Source: Bacteroidia bacterium
GTDB taxonomy: Bacteria > Bacteroidota > Bacteroidia > Flavobacteriales > Schleiferiaceae
Assembly (NCBI GenBank): GCA_030424545.1
Contig: JAUHWL010000011.1
Location: forward strand, 1-64,000
DNA length: 64,000 nt
Direction: 5' to 3'
Part shown: piece by piece, positions 1 through 8,665 of the stretch
Position numbering within the stretch: the stretch's first letter is position 1
Layout: each line of letters opens with the position of its first letter
Translations under genes and position numbers: made by a program
The notes under the pieces: model-generated
The model's database searches: none
What the model was told of the DNA's origin: nothing
What the model saw: only the letters and a program-made list of their open reading frames with translations

Positions 1-46
1 AAAGCCAAATGCGGCACTATAATTTTTGCAGCTCAAAATTATTGCC

Positions 47-81
47 CACAAAAAAGACCGCGTTAAACGGCCTTTTTTGTG
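47..81. terminator. Hairpin terminator at left edge
   Basis: An inverted repeat (47-60 pairing with 68-81, one mismatch, loop cgttaaa) has an A-run on one side and a T-run on the other, so it could terminate transcription on both strands. It lies just beyond the 3' end of the OLD-family gene. Nothing else recognisable lies between positions 1 and 46. Confidence 0.6.
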
Positions 82-124
82 TTGTGTTTTTTACGGAAAA
101 GAGGGTTGTGCATCAGCTACCAGT

Positions 125-137
125 GTTGTAGTGCGTT
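125..137 (-). repeat. 13-bp cassette-boundary motif after the OLD gene
   Basis: On the minus strand this reads AACGCACTACAAC and overlaps the TAA stop of the gene at 136-2058. The identical 13-mer lies at 2845-2857, directly at the stop of the cystathionine beta-synthase gene. The two therefore form direct repeats around about 2.7 kb of accessory DNA. It matches the R''-like half of the site at 2071-2215; any partner half would lie left of the window. Confidence 0.6.
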
Positions 138-2058
138 ACTTTTTCTCAAAAGTCTCGTTAATGCGTTCAAAAAGTTTTTCAAAGTTCTTTAGAGTTTCTT
201 CTGATAAATCATCCAAATATTTATCTCTTTTTCTTAAGAATATGTCAGCAGGTCGGCCGTGATTAAATCTGGGTATTCCTTCCAATCTTGCTAATTGATT
301 AACAATTTGGTCACTGCCTTTGAGGTCTTCTATTTTGTATTTTTTGTCAAATGTGTCGTTGTATAGATTTAAATAGTCCTGTGCAGAAAATAAATCTTCA
401 ATGTCAGCTAAATTTGAGGCAACAATCTCATTTAGAGTAATTATTCTTTTGGATTTTAAATATCCATTTTTAGAGAGATTAGAAAGCTTTTGGTTGCCTT
501 CCTTTCTAGCGTCTACAACTACTGTCAAATCCAAATGAATTCCAAGAAGTGCCACGAATGTTGGGATTAAATCTGCTCCACCAACAGGAATTAATGTCCA
601 TTCATCTCTTAATCCATTTCTTCCTTTTTCGATTAAGTAATCAGAAATTGCAAGGATGTAAGTGTAATCAGAAGTCCCTTCTAAAATGAGATTGTTTTTG
701 GAAATGAACATATGTTGAGCTAAATCATATCCTAGTGCACCCTGTAATGGAAAAAGAGTATCAGGGTCAGAGGTCATAATGTCAGACGAAACCTTTGAAC
801 CTTCGTCTCTATTTTTTTCTTCTACAATTCTTGCTCTCTCGAGTTTGTTAGGTTGCACCATAAAAGGTGAATGTGTGGAATAAATTACCTGTCTTTTTGG
901 GGCTAATCTTTCCTCAATAAATCGTAAAAAGTCAGCTTGGGCTTTGCCGTGTAAGCCAAGTCCTGGTTCGTCCAATAAAATAATGACTGGTTCATCCTTG
1001 TATTCATATTCGCTAAATGCTGCTAGAAAAGAAAAAAACCATTGAAAACCTGTAGAATGTTCGTTAAATGGTAACGAAAGGAAATGTTTGTCATCCCAAA
1101 TCCTAATTTTTAATTCGTCAATTATGGTCGTCTGACCATTAGGCTTGTTAACGGTGGTTTTATCAATGTCAGGGCTAACACGAAGTGCGGTATTTTGACT
1201 CCAATATTCGAGTACGTCTTGAGTTAAGGCATTCGCGACATTTTCAAGCTCCCTTTTTCTTCTTTCATAATCTGGATTCAAAAGATAGTCATCATCAGCT
1301 GCAGCCATTCTTAGTAAAGATTTCGCAGTTAATTGATTGTCATCTAAGGTCGAATCATCTGCTTCTAAGATTTCTTTTATTTTCACTGTATAAGGTAAAG
1401 TGCTGTATTTGTCGAAATAGATAAATTTCGGAATATACTTTTGAATTTTTTTGTAACAGGCCGAAATTAATGAAGTCGAATTGCCGATTTGATCTGTTAA
1501 TCTACTGTTCAAAGTTTCTATTGACTCTTTCTCTTTATCAGTTGTTTCTTCAGAAACCTCATAGCCTTCGAGAAAGTCTTTTAAGTTTTCAACTGTTGAA
1601 CAAGAAGTTATATCCGTTCTCGTTTCCTTACTGAAAGAAAGACCTTGAATGATATTTTTCAAATATTGACTTTCATCTAAGCTTAACCAATGGTCAAGAG
1701 TGCCTTCATATGATTTGCTTAGTGTAAGAATATTATCTTTTAATACACCTTCACCAAGTATATCGTTTAATGAGTTAATTTCATTTTCTTCAAATTCAAA
1801 AGTCGCATTGACTGGTCGTTCTTTTTCCAATTCAACCCCTTTCATTCTGTCCTTTTTTTCTAGCCAAGCAGGATATTGGTCTTCAATTTTGAATTCGGCA
1901 TTTTTTCGAACGGGATTTAGTCTATAAAGTGCATTTAGGAAGGAAGACTTGCCTGATTCATTTTTCCCAACTAAACAAGTAATATCATTTTCAACCATAA
2001 CAGCGGTTGAGTCAATAATATTTCTGAATTTTTTTATTGTTACTTCTTTCAGTTTCAT
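136..2058 (-). CDS. OLD-family ATP-dependent endonuclease (ABC ATPase + TOPRIM)
   Basis: This 640-aa protein has an SMC/ABC-type ATPase with Walker A GKNESGKS at residues 31-38 and Walker B IILLDEPG near 356-364, followed by the H-loop STHSPF. A C-terminal TOPRIM-like domain follows (LILEGTSD near 459, VVVDARKEG near 514, ADIEDLF near 545). This is the architecture of Overcoming Lysogenization Defect nucleases, several of which act in anti-phage systems (P2 OLD, GajA of Gabija, retron-Eco8 nuclease). No GajB helicase or reverse transcriptase lies beside it, so it looks like a stand-alone OLD. It sits between 13-bp inverted boundary motifs with its stop codon inside one of them, as in a gene cassette. 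A defence role is inferred; the domain assignment is well supported. Confidence 0.85.
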   Translation of the reverse strand: MKLKEVTIKKFRNIIDSTAVMVENDITCLVGKNESGKSSFLNALYRLNPVRKNAEFKIEDQYPAWLEKKDRMKGVELEKERPVNATFEFEENEINSLNDILGEGVLKDNILTLSKSYEGTLDHWLSLDESQYLKNIIQGLSFSKETRTDITSCSTVENLKDFLEGYEVSEETTDKEKESIETLNSRLTDQIGNSTSLISACYKKIQKYIPKFIYFDKYSTLPYTVKIKEILEADDSTLDDNQLTAKSLLRMAAADDDYLLNPDYERRKRELENVANALTQDVLEYWSQNTALRVSPDIDKTTVNKPNGQTTIIDELKIRIWDDKHFLSLPFNEHSTGFQWFFSFLAAFSEYEYKDEPVIILLDEPGLGLHGKAQADFLRFIEERLAPKRQVIYSTHSPFMVQPNKLERARIVEEKNRDEGSKVSSDIMTSDPDTLFPLQGALGYDLAQHMFISKNNLILEGTSDYTYILAISDYLIEKGRNGLRDEWTLIPVGGADLIPTFVALLGIHLDLTVVVDARKEGNQKLSNLSKNGYLKSKRIITLNEIVASNLADIEDLFSAQDYLNLYNDTFDKKYKIEDLKGSDQIVNQLARLEGIPRFNHGRPADIFLRKRDKYLDDLSEETLKNFEKLFERINETFEKK

Positions 2059-2070
2059 ATGTTTTGTTTT

Positions 2071-2215
2071 AATGCACTACAACGGCGGTTTGCATATGGC
2101 TTGTGGCGGTTTCGAAGCACTTTTTTGTCCACTGAAACCAAAGCTGGCTACGGAGCGAAAACCTTGCTGGCAGCCGTTCACCCGCCATAAGCTATATGCG
2201 TTGTTGTAAGGCGTT
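2071..2215 (-). repeat. attC-like recombination site between two cassettes
   Basis: This 145-bp imperfect inverted repeat fills the gap between the two accessory genes. On the minus strand it opens with AACGCCTTACAAC (2215-2203) and closes with GTTGTAGTGCATT (2083-2071). The inner arms also pair: GCATATAGCTTATGGCGGG matches the inverse of the other arm, GCATATGGCTTGTGGCGG, leaving a large unpaired centre. GCCTTAC differs by one base from the integron consensus RYYYAAC, and the closing side differs in the complementary way. The folded shape, position and orientation resemble an integron attC site. An alternative is a dispersed palindromic repeat. No integrase gene is in the window. Confidence 0.55.
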
Positions 2216-2222
2216 TTCTTAT

Positions 2223-2606
2223 TTAAAAGTCTGCGTCAGTTATCACTAAAATGTATTCGTGACTTGCTGAAGTTCTTTGGTCGTCAACGTCAGAACTCCA
2301 ATTGGATAATACTTTATAATCTTTCGTCAAAGTGTCTCCTGCGGCATTTGTAATTACCATGTCATTTCCAAACATTGAGGTTGGTTCAAAATAATCAGTT
2401 TCCTTACCGCGCTTACTCCAAGTTGCGACATCTTTTCTTTCGTTCGGATTAATCGTTTTGTCAATATCGCTTGAGGCAATAATGTTTGTGCCATCAACAG
2501 ATACAACACTCGAAGATTGATTGTCGATATAATAGTCAACAAAGGTTTCCTTTTCACAAGAACTAAAGAAAAAGAGTGCGAAGATTAAAATTGATACTTG
2601 TCTCAT
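2223..2606 (-). CDS. Small lipoprotein of unknown function
   Basis: The 127-aa product starts with a hydrophobic segment ending in a lipobox (FFFSSC, Cys at about 17), so it should be a lipidated envelope protein. I do not recognise the rest (DNQSSSVVSVDGTNI, a WSKRG segment, ending HEYILVITDADF); the length suits one small beta-rich domain. The gene lies alone between two boundary sites with its own stop 8 nt before the AACGCCTTACAAC motif, which is typical of a cassette-borne orphan. Function unknown. Confidence 0.65.
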   Translation of the reverse strand: MRQVSILIFALFFFSSCEKETFVDYYIDNQSSSVVSVDGTNIIASSDIDKTINPNERKDVATWSKRGKETDYFEPTSMFGNDMVITNAAGDTLTKDYKVLSNWSSDVDDQRTSASHEYILVITDADF

Positions 2607-2660
2607 ATTTATTTAAATTTTGATTTATTGTTTCAAACGTAATTTTGTTCAGTTTATTTT

Positions 2661-2857
2661 AATGCCTTACAACAATTGGATAAACGCCACTATGGCGTTT
2701 ATTTTTATTTTACACGCACCCCAAAAATATACGCTTGCGTATTGTAAGTGCTATTGTTTTGTTAAACAATAATACCAATTCTGCCGCAAAAAAAAGCTGC
2801 TTACCGGTATATATAAAATGCGTGGTAAGCAGCTTGTGTATTTGGTTGTAGTGCGTT
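2661..2857 (-). repeat. Cassette boundary at the 3' end of cystathionine beta-synthase
   Basis: On the minus strand the segment opens with AACGCACTACAAC (2857-2845), which shares bases with the CBS stop codon. It closes with GTTGTAAGGCATT (2673-2661), 55 nt before the lipoprotein start. The closing motif plus the following AAAATAAA repeats what precedes the OLD gene (GTTGTAGTGCATT AAAACAAA). Between them lie the CBS terminator (2788-2835) and a small hairpin AACGCCATAGTGGCGTT. The layout matches the first junction of a cassette array, although 197 bp and an internal terminator are unusual for one attC site. Confidence 0.45.
2788..2835 (-). terminator. Rho-independent terminator of cystathionine beta-synthase
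   Basis: A perfect 12-bp stem (AAGCTGCTTACC at 2794-2805 with its complement at 2824-2835) is followed on the minus strand by eight T residues. It lies 22 nt past the stop of the upstream minus-strand gene. Confidence 0.85.
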
Positions 2858-4218
2858 TAGCTCATGGCCGAGATTAAATCGTGCTTTGTAATGATGTGGT
2901 ATTTGCCTTGGCCTAAATCAACCAAAACAGCACCTACGTTTGCTGTCATTTTTTTCGCTAATGTTTGCAAAGGGTCAGAGCTTTGTACCACTGGGAAAGA
3001 GGGTGCCATAAAATCGCGCACGCGCTCATCTCTAGCAGAGGGTTTGTTTACCAACGTTTCTAGCAAAATGGTGTCGTTTACGCTTCCTACAAATTTTCCC
3101 GCTTCCATTACAGGCAGCTGGCTAACGTTGTATTTACGCATTATTGCGATGGCATTGTGCACCGGTTCTCCGGCCAATACGGTAAGCAAGGGCAAATCTT
3201 CGTGTTTGCTTAATAGGTCTTTGGCTGTTTTTTTATCATCATTTAAAAAGCCGCGCTCGCGCATCCAATCGTCATTAAAAACTTTGCCTACGTAACGGCT
3301 ACCATGGTCGTGAAATAAAATTACCACAACGCTATCTTCGGTAAGCTCGTCTTTTAGTTGCTTTACGGCCTGCATGGCAGAACCTGCCGAGTATCCCAAA
3401 AGCAATCCTTCTTTTAAGGCCAACTCTCTAGTCACAAGGGCACCATCGCGGTCGGTTACTTTTTCAAACTTATCAATCAAGCTAAAATCTACGTTTTTAG
3501 GTAGAATGTCTTCGCCAATACCTTCGGTGATGTAGCTGTAAATTTCTTTTTCGTCAAACTCGCCTGTTTCGTGGTACTTTTTAAATACCGATCCATAGCT
3601 ATCAACACCCCAAATTTTAACGTTTGGATTTTTTTCTTTTAAGTATTTGGCAACGCCAGAAATGGTTCCTCCGGTGCCAACACCAACCACAAAATGGGTG
3701 ATTTTCCCTTCTGTTTGTTCCCAAATTTCGGGCCCGGTAGATAGGTAATGCGCTTTGCCGTTGCTCATATTATCGTACTGGTTTACCCAGAAGCTATTCT
3801 CAATTTCTTTGTTTAAACGGTCGGCAACGCTGTAGTAAGATTCCGGATGATCGGGGGCTACGTTGGTAGGACATACATAAACTTGTGCACCCATGGCGCG
3901 TAAAATGTCCATTTTTTCTTTGCTCTGTTTGTCGCTAAGCGTGCAAATAAGTTTGTACCCTTTTATGGTGGCGGCAAGGGCAAGGCCCATACCGGTATTT
4001 CCGCTGGTACATTCTATTAGAGTGCCACCTGGTTTTATTTTTCCTTCGGCTTCGGCATCTTCTACCATTTGCAATGCCATGCGGTCTTTTACGCTGTGGC
4101 CTGGATTAAAATATTCCATCTTGCCTAAAATGGTTCCCGGAATGCCATCGGCTATTTTGTTTAATTTAACCATGGGCGTATTGCCGATGGTTTCTAGTAT
4201 GTTGTTTTTTACATCCAT
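2857..4218 (-). CDS. cbs: Cystathionine beta-synthase (PLP enzyme with CBS-domain pair)
   Basis: The 453-aa protein joins serine and homocysteine to cystathionine, or acts as a close cysteine-synthase-type beta-replacement enzyme. Residues 1-310 are a fold-type II PLP domain: Schiff-base lysine in GHSVKDRM (K44), CTSGNTG near 70 for substrate binding and GVGTGGTISG near 178 for the PLP phosphate. Residues about 335-453 form two CBS motifs, the usual allosteric pair. The CBS tail and length favour cystathionine beta-synthase over CysK/CysM. Together with metK, metH, metF and the nucleosidase elsewhere in the window it would connect homocysteine to cysteine. It has its own terminator, and accessory cassettes begin exactly at its stop codon. 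Confidence 0.88.
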   Translation of the reverse strand: MDVKNNILETIGNTPMVKLNKIADGIPGTILGKMEYFNPGHSVKDRMALQMVEDAEAEGKIKPGGTLIECTSGNTGMGLALAATIKGYKLICTLSDKQSKEKMDILRAMGAQVYVCPTNVAPDHPESYYSVADRLNKEIENSFWVNQYDNMSNGKAHYLSTGPEIWEQTEGKITHFVVGVGTGGTISGVAKYLKEKNPNVKIWGVDSYGSVFKKYHETGEFDEKEIYSYITEGIGEDILPKNVDFSLIDKFEKVTDRDGALVTRELALKEGLLLGYSAGSAMQAVKQLKDELTEDSVVVILFHDHGSRYVGKVFNDDWMRERGFLNDDKKTAKDLLSKHEDLPLLTVLAGEPVHNAIAIMRKYNVSQLPVMEAGKFVGSVNDTILLETLVNKPSARDERVRDFMAPSFPVVQSSDPLQTLAKKMTANVGAVLVDLGQGKYHIITKHDLISAMS

Positions 4219-4298
4219 GTAAAATATTTTTTTTTAGCCCAAGTAAAAAAGCAAATTTGCTTATTAAGGGGCGCAAAAGTAAGCAGTGCAATTTGGTT

Positions 4299-5081
4299 TT
4301 AGGCCAATTCTATTAAGCGATTTAGTTTGGATTTTAGGGCACCTATTTCTACGGGATCTAAATGGCGACTATGCACCACAACTATTTTTCCTGTTTCTTC
4401 AGAAACAACCACGCAAATGGCATCACTTTTTTCGGTAATGCCTAGTGCGGCTCTATGGCGCAGCCCAAAACGAGAGGGTACGTTGCTGTTATCGCTAACG
4501 GGCAATATGGCTCCGGCAGCTTCAATTCTGTTGTTAGAAATAATCATGGCACCATCATGCAAAGGAGAATTTTTATAGAAAATGCTTTCTATTAAGTTCA
4601 CCGAAATTTTGGCATCTATAAGCGTTCCTGTTTGCGCAAAGTTGCTTAGCGGTGTGTTTTGCGAGAGAACAATTAGGGCTCCTATTTTTTGCTCGCTCAT
4701 GTTTTGGCATGCAAGCACAATGGGGTCTATCATTGCTGTTCTGCCATCGTTTGTGGTTCTTTTTAAAATTAAGAGTTGTTTAAAAAAGCGCCTTCTTCTA
4801 GAAAAGGTGGCCGTACCAATGGCCAATAAAAAACGCCTAAGTTCTTGTTGAAATACAATCACCAGCAAAATAAATCCAACACCAATAAACTGACCTAGTA
4901 TTTCGGTAAGCACTTCCATGTGAAACGCATCTACCAGCTTCCAGGTAAGATAAATGGCAGTAATTCCTATAAAAATGCGAATGGCTGCTGTGCCTTTTAC
5001 CAGTCTATAAATCTGATAGAGCAAAAATGCGGCAAGCAGAATATCTAGAATATCAAGTATGGAGAAATTTAAAAACGACAC
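4299..5081 (-). CDS. cdaA: Diadenylate cyclase CdaA (c-di-AMP synthase)
   Basis: This 260-aa membrane protein makes cyclic di-AMP from two ATP. Three hydrophobic segments occupy about residues 7-75, followed by a short coiled stretch and the DAC domain with the DGA motif (LHDGAMII) and the RHR motif (GLRHRAALG), both needed for ATP binding and catalysis. The length is normal for CdaA/DisA_N proteins. It is directly behind folP (its start shares a base with the folP stop region), a pairing common in Bacteroidota, so the two are probably co-transcribed. No CdaR partner is nearby, as is usual for this phylum. Confidence 0.92.
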   Translation of the reverse strand: MSFLNFSILDILDILLAAFLLYQIYRLVKGTAAIRIFIGITAIYLTWKLVDAFHMEVLTEILGQFIGVGFILLVIVFQQELRRFLLAIGTATFSRRRRFFKQLLILKRTTNDGRTAMIDPIVLACQNMSEQKIGALIVLSQNTPLSNFAQTGTLIDAKISVNLIESIFYKNSPLHDGAMIISNNRIEAAGAILPVSDNSNVPSRFGLRHRAALGITEKSDAICVVVSEETGKIVVVHSRHLDPVEIGALKSKLNRLIELA

Positions 5082-6058
5082 TAGGCAATCATCATAGTTT
5101 GGTACAAAGTAACAACCTCTTTGGCTTGTGCAACATCGTGCACACGTAAAATATTGGCTCCGTTTTGTAAAGCCATGGTTTGTAAGGCGGTAGTGCCATT
5201 AAGTGCATCTTTAGATGTAATTTGAAGTGTTTTGGTAATCATGCTTTTGCGGCTTAGGCCTACCAAAACCGGAACTTCTAGCACATTAAATTCGGGCAAA
5301 TTGCGCAGTAGTTCAAAGTTTTGGGTAACTGTTTTTGCAAACCCAAATCCCGGGTCAACAATAATATCGTTTACACCCAAACGGTACAATTCGGTCATTT
5401 TTTTAGAAAGTTCGCGAAGTACTTCTGCGGTAACATCGGTGTACTGGGTAAAGCTTTGCATGGTTTTAGGCGTGCCGCGCATGTGCATTAAAACATAAGG
5501 CACTTGCAATTTTGCAACCGTAGCAAACATGTTTTCATCTAGCGTGCCACCCGAAACATCATTGATCATATGTACACCAGCATCAACGGCTTTTTGGGCA
5601 ACATCAGCATAAAAGGTGTCTATAGAAAAAATGGCTTCAGGGAATTTTTTGGTTAAGGCCGGAATTACGTTTTCTAACCTTTTCCATTCTTCTTGTGCCG
5701 TAAATAGTGTGGCATTGGGGCGCGTGCTTTGTGCGCCAATATCAATAATGTCTGCTCCATCGCGAAGCATTTTTTCGGCATGCAGTAGGGCATTATCTAC
5801 CAACGAATAATTGCCACCATCAAAAAAAGAATCTGGGGTGATGTTTAAAATCCCCATCATTTTTGGAGTAGAAAAATCAAGTAATTTTCCTTTGATATTT
5901 ATAAAATGCCGTTTCTGAAAAAATGTATCTTTCGCGCCCAATTGCTCGTAAATTGCGGGTTTATCAGTATCGTGTAAAAGTAAGAAATGGCCAATACATC
6001 GCAACAGTTTGATGAAGTTATCGCGCATTGCCGCGATTTGTTTGAAAAAAAGATGCAA
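5081..6058 (-). CDS. folP: Dihydropteroate synthase FolP (start uncertain)
   Basis: It condenses p-aminobenzoate with dihydropterin pyrophosphate in folate synthesis. Diagnostic blocks are MGILNITPDSFFDGG, ADIIDIGAQSTRP, FSIDTFYA, MINDVSGG, IVDPGFGFAKT and VGLSRKSM. The longest frame (325 aa) overlaps the divergent gene at 5987 by 24 codons and is longer than usual (~270-280 aa). The true start is therefore probably inside, somewhere before FINIKGKLLD (for example a TTG near 5942), since no ATG suits. The end abuts cdaA. Confidence 0.9.
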   Translation of the reverse strand: MHLFFKQIAAMRDNFIKLLRCIGHFLLLHDTDKPAIYEQLGAKDTFFQKRHFINIKGKLLDFSTPKMMGILNITPDSFFDGGNYSLVDNALLHAEKMLRDGADIIDIGAQSTRPNATLFTAQEEWKRLENVIPALTKKFPEAIFSIDTFYADVAQKAVDAGVHMINDVSGGTLDENMFATVAKLQVPYVLMHMRGTPKTMQSFTQYTDVTAEVLRELSKKMTELYRLGVNDIIVDPGFGFAKTVTQNFELLRNLPEFNVLEVPVLVGLSRKSMITKTLQITSKDALNGTTALQTMALQNGANILRVHDVAQAKEVVTLYQTMMIA

Positions 6059-6526
6059 GACTATGGTAGCGCATGGCGCATACTGCGCTTACCCTCTTTA
6101 ACAGACCAAATATTTATTAAGGCGCAACGCATACGTAGCATAGAAAATAAGGGCACGCAAAAAGTTGCAGATAGCATAGAAGGCGAGTTTATTGGCATTT
6201 TAAACTACAGCATTATGGCGCTTATTCAGCTAGAAAAGGGTATTGCTGAACAACCAGATTTAAATACAAAAGAGGCGGTAGATGCCTTTTTAAAAGAAGC
6301 TCAACTCACCAAAGACCTAATGATGGCTAAAAACCATGATTATGGCGAAGCTTGGCGAGACATGCGTATTAGCTCGTTTACCGATTTAATCATTCAAAAA
6401 TTGTTACGCGTAAAGCAAATAGAAGACAACGCAGGCAAAACCCTTGTTAGTGAGGGGCTTGATGCAAACTACCGTGACATGGTAAATTATGCCGCCTTTG
6501 CCTTGATTATGCTTGGTGAGAAATAA
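5987..6526 (+). CDS. DUF1599 protein (tandem repeat of a nucleotide-associated domain)
   Basis: The 179-aa protein contains two copies of the same ~75-aa unit, each with a DYG-AWR signature: MQDYGSAWRILRLPSLTD near 22-40 and KNHDYGEAWRDMRISSFTD near 110-128, each followed by a helix with K-x-x-R-x-x-x-IE. This is the DUF1599 family. DUF1599 genes are conserved next to a DoxX-like gene and tpiA in Bacteroidota, as here, but the function is not established. The start has an A-rich ribosome-binding region and is divergent from folP. Confidence 0.85.
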   Translation: MANTSQQFDEVIAHCRDLFEKKMQDYGSAWRILRLPSLTDQIFIKAQRIRSIENKGTQKVADSIEGEFIGILNYSIMALIQLEKGIAEQPDLNTKEAVDAFLKEAQLTKDLMMAKNHDYGEAWRDMRISSFTDLIIQKLLRVKQIEDNAGKTLVSEGLDANYRDMVNYAAFALIMLGEK

Positions 6527-6531
6527 ACTGT

Positions 6532-8517
6532 TTAAGGCTTTTTATCAAGTGTTCTCTTTTTTGCTTTTTTCTTATTTGAGGAGCTCAAAGCAATGTCTTT
6601 AAAACCGGAAAAGAATAACCGGATAACGTAGGCAATTATTGATCTGTTTGTGACGCGCTCTGCGTAAACATAGCCCTGCTTTGGGTTTTTCTGTTTCATA
6701 TTATTGTTACGTGCCACAAGGTTGGCTAAACCACCGCCTGCCCATTCTATAAAATTTTTATTGTGTGTTTCATTGTCCATAAAGTTTAGGCGCATATCCT
6801 TGTAGTAAAGGTCTAATGTGCCTTTGCCAAACTTTTTATCGGCTTCTACATAGAGTTGTCCACCTTGTAAGGTTCCTTTTTTAAAACGTATTCCAAATGT
6901 ATTCTCGGTAAACGGATTCAGAGAAGCTAGTGAAGTTGTACCCAGATTTAAACGAAGCGTAAAGAATTTTGCTTTTTTTCTCAAATCAAAACGCCAATCA
7001 ATATCCAGTTGTAAGTTGTTTAGTAATTCAATTTTCCCGTCTATTCTTGTCCAATCGCCAAATTTTGTAGGGCCTGTAGAGCTAACATTAGTGATGGCAA
7101 GGTGCATGTTATTTAACGCTATTCTGCCAGGTACGTAATCTTCTCTCCAGTTTTCATTGTAAAACAATTGTGCATCAACTATAGCTATGGTATCTATATG
7201 CAGTGGGAAATTTAATTCTTGAAGTAGCTCAAACGGAAATTTCTTTTCCTTATCAGGGTGAGGAAGCCGTTTGTCTTTGTACATGCGAGACTGAGCACCA
7301 AGTAGCGTTAGTTTTTGTAGGTGCAACCCTTGACTAAGCGATTCTAACTGTGCAGGTAATCCTTTAAACGTGGTTTTAAAAATGGCGAGTTCAACAAACA
7401 ATTTGTCAGTTCCAAAATGGTTGGCATACTGTGTTTCTGACAAACGTTGTTTTAAACGGAATTCGTTGAGTTCAAGCGATTTGTTTTCGGAAGAAAATTG
7501 TACGTTTTCAAGCTGATAATAAGCAATGCTCTTTTTGGGTTGATAGTATAAATTGTTTAACGCTATCTGTAACGTTGCATATTTAAAAGGGGCATCTTTA
7601 TGCAACGGTACAACCAAGTCTTCAGCTTCAATCTGAATATCAGTTTCAAATTTCTCATGAGCAATTTGGGTGTTTAGATCTAGTGCAAAATGCACAGAAT
7701 CTACATGAATGCGTTTTAATGAAAGCCCTTCTATTGCTTTTTGTTTTGATGTATTTTGGGTAATTGCCGTATTTGTTTTTTTAACTAGTCCAAGGGTAAC
7801 ATCGCCTTTTCCAAGGGTTAGGCTATCAATTTCAACAAGTTTTTGAGCTTTAAAATGTGCGGCATCAAGGCCGTGCAAAGAAGCGTGATCTAAGTGCAAC
7901 CAAAAAGGTTGGTTAAACACAAAGCCCTTAGAGTCGTTAATTTTAAAATTATTCAAGGTTAAGTCTCCTTGCCAGGCTAGTGGTTTTTGTTTTTGTAGCG
8001 GAATTAAAACATTGGATGCTCTAAAATATATTTCTGCGTTAATGTATTCTTGGCTATCTGTTTTATCAAGCATTAAATTGGTATGCACATCAGTTAAAAC
8101 AACATTTGCTATAAACAGGCTTTTAATAAACTTTTCCTTTTGCTTTTTTTTCTCTTCTGTTTTTTCTTTTTGATGTATAGGTAAAGAAATAGAGCCGTTA
8201 GTAATCACCAAACTATCTACGTTGGCGGTATTCGTTCTTATCAAGGCAAAAAGATTAAAATGCTTAATTACAATAAGCTCAATGTTTAGTTTTAGAGGTT
8301 GTTGTGCTAAACTCCCAGAAGAATCAATAACGAAAAGGTTGTGCACCTTTAAATTTCCTTCCCAAAAATCAAATTGAATTTGCTTGTATGAGGCCGTATC
8401 TGCATTGTTTAAAAAGAAATGGATTTTTTTTTCAATGTAATATGGAGCTCCAAATCTTATAATAGCAAAAAGCAGTATCATTAAAATACCCACAGCTATT
8501 ATAATTTTTTTCCACAT
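6532..8517 (-). CDS. AsmA/DUF748-like envelope protein
   Basis: The 661-aa protein has one N-terminal membrane segment (about residues 5-22) followed by a long beta-rich region with repeated 'layer' motifs such as FWEGNLKVHNLFV, LSLKRIHVDSVHFALD and LNFPLHIDTIAIVDAQLFY. This spacing is typical of AsmA/TamB-like or DUF748 proteins, which are tethered to the inner membrane and extend into the periplasm; some carry lipids. The C-terminus is very basic (SSNKKKAKKRTLDKKP). It faces the DUF1599 gene tail to tail with only a few bases between. Family assignment is moderate; no specific substrate can be given. Confidence 0.6.
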   Translation of the reverse strand: MWKKIIIAVGILMILLFAIIRFGAPYYIEKKIHFFLNNADTASYKQIQFDFWEGNLKVHNLFVIDSSGSLAQQPLKLNIELIVIKHFNLFALIRTNTANVDSLVITNGSISLPIHQKEKTEEKKKQKEKFIKSLFIANVVLTDVHTNLMLDKTDSQEYINAEIYFRASNVLIPLQKQKPLAWQGDLTLNNFKINDSKGFVFNQPFWLHLDHASLHGLDAAHFKAQKLVEIDSLTLGKGDVTLGLVKKTNTAITQNTSKQKAIEGLSLKRIHVDSVHFALDLNTQIAHEKFETDIQIEAEDLVVPLHKDAPFKYATLQIALNNLYYQPKKSIAYYQLENVQFSSENKSLELNEFRLKQRLSETQYANHFGTDKLFVELAIFKTTFKGLPAQLESLSQGLHLQKLTLLGAQSRMYKDKRLPHPDKEKKFPFELLQELNFPLHIDTIAIVDAQLFYNENWREDYVPGRIALNNMHLAITNVSSTGPTKFGDWTRIDGKIELLNNLQLDIDWRFDLRKKAKFFTLRLNLGTTSLASLNPFTENTFGIRFKKGTLQGGQLYVEADKKFGKGTLDLYYKDMRLNFMDNETHNKNFIEWAGGGLANLVARNNNMKQKNPKQGYVYAERVTNRSIIAYVIRLFFSGFKDIALSSSNKKKAKKRTLDKKP

Positions 8518-8665
8518 GGCTTAGAATTTGCTTTAAAATTAGCTTTTTACAGTGAGTATATTTTAGAATTTAGAACGTGTAAAATTATCAATTAAACATA
8601 GATTAGAAATTTTGTTTACACGCGCTAATTCGTCATTTTTGAACCCAATGCAGTAAAAGTTTATT

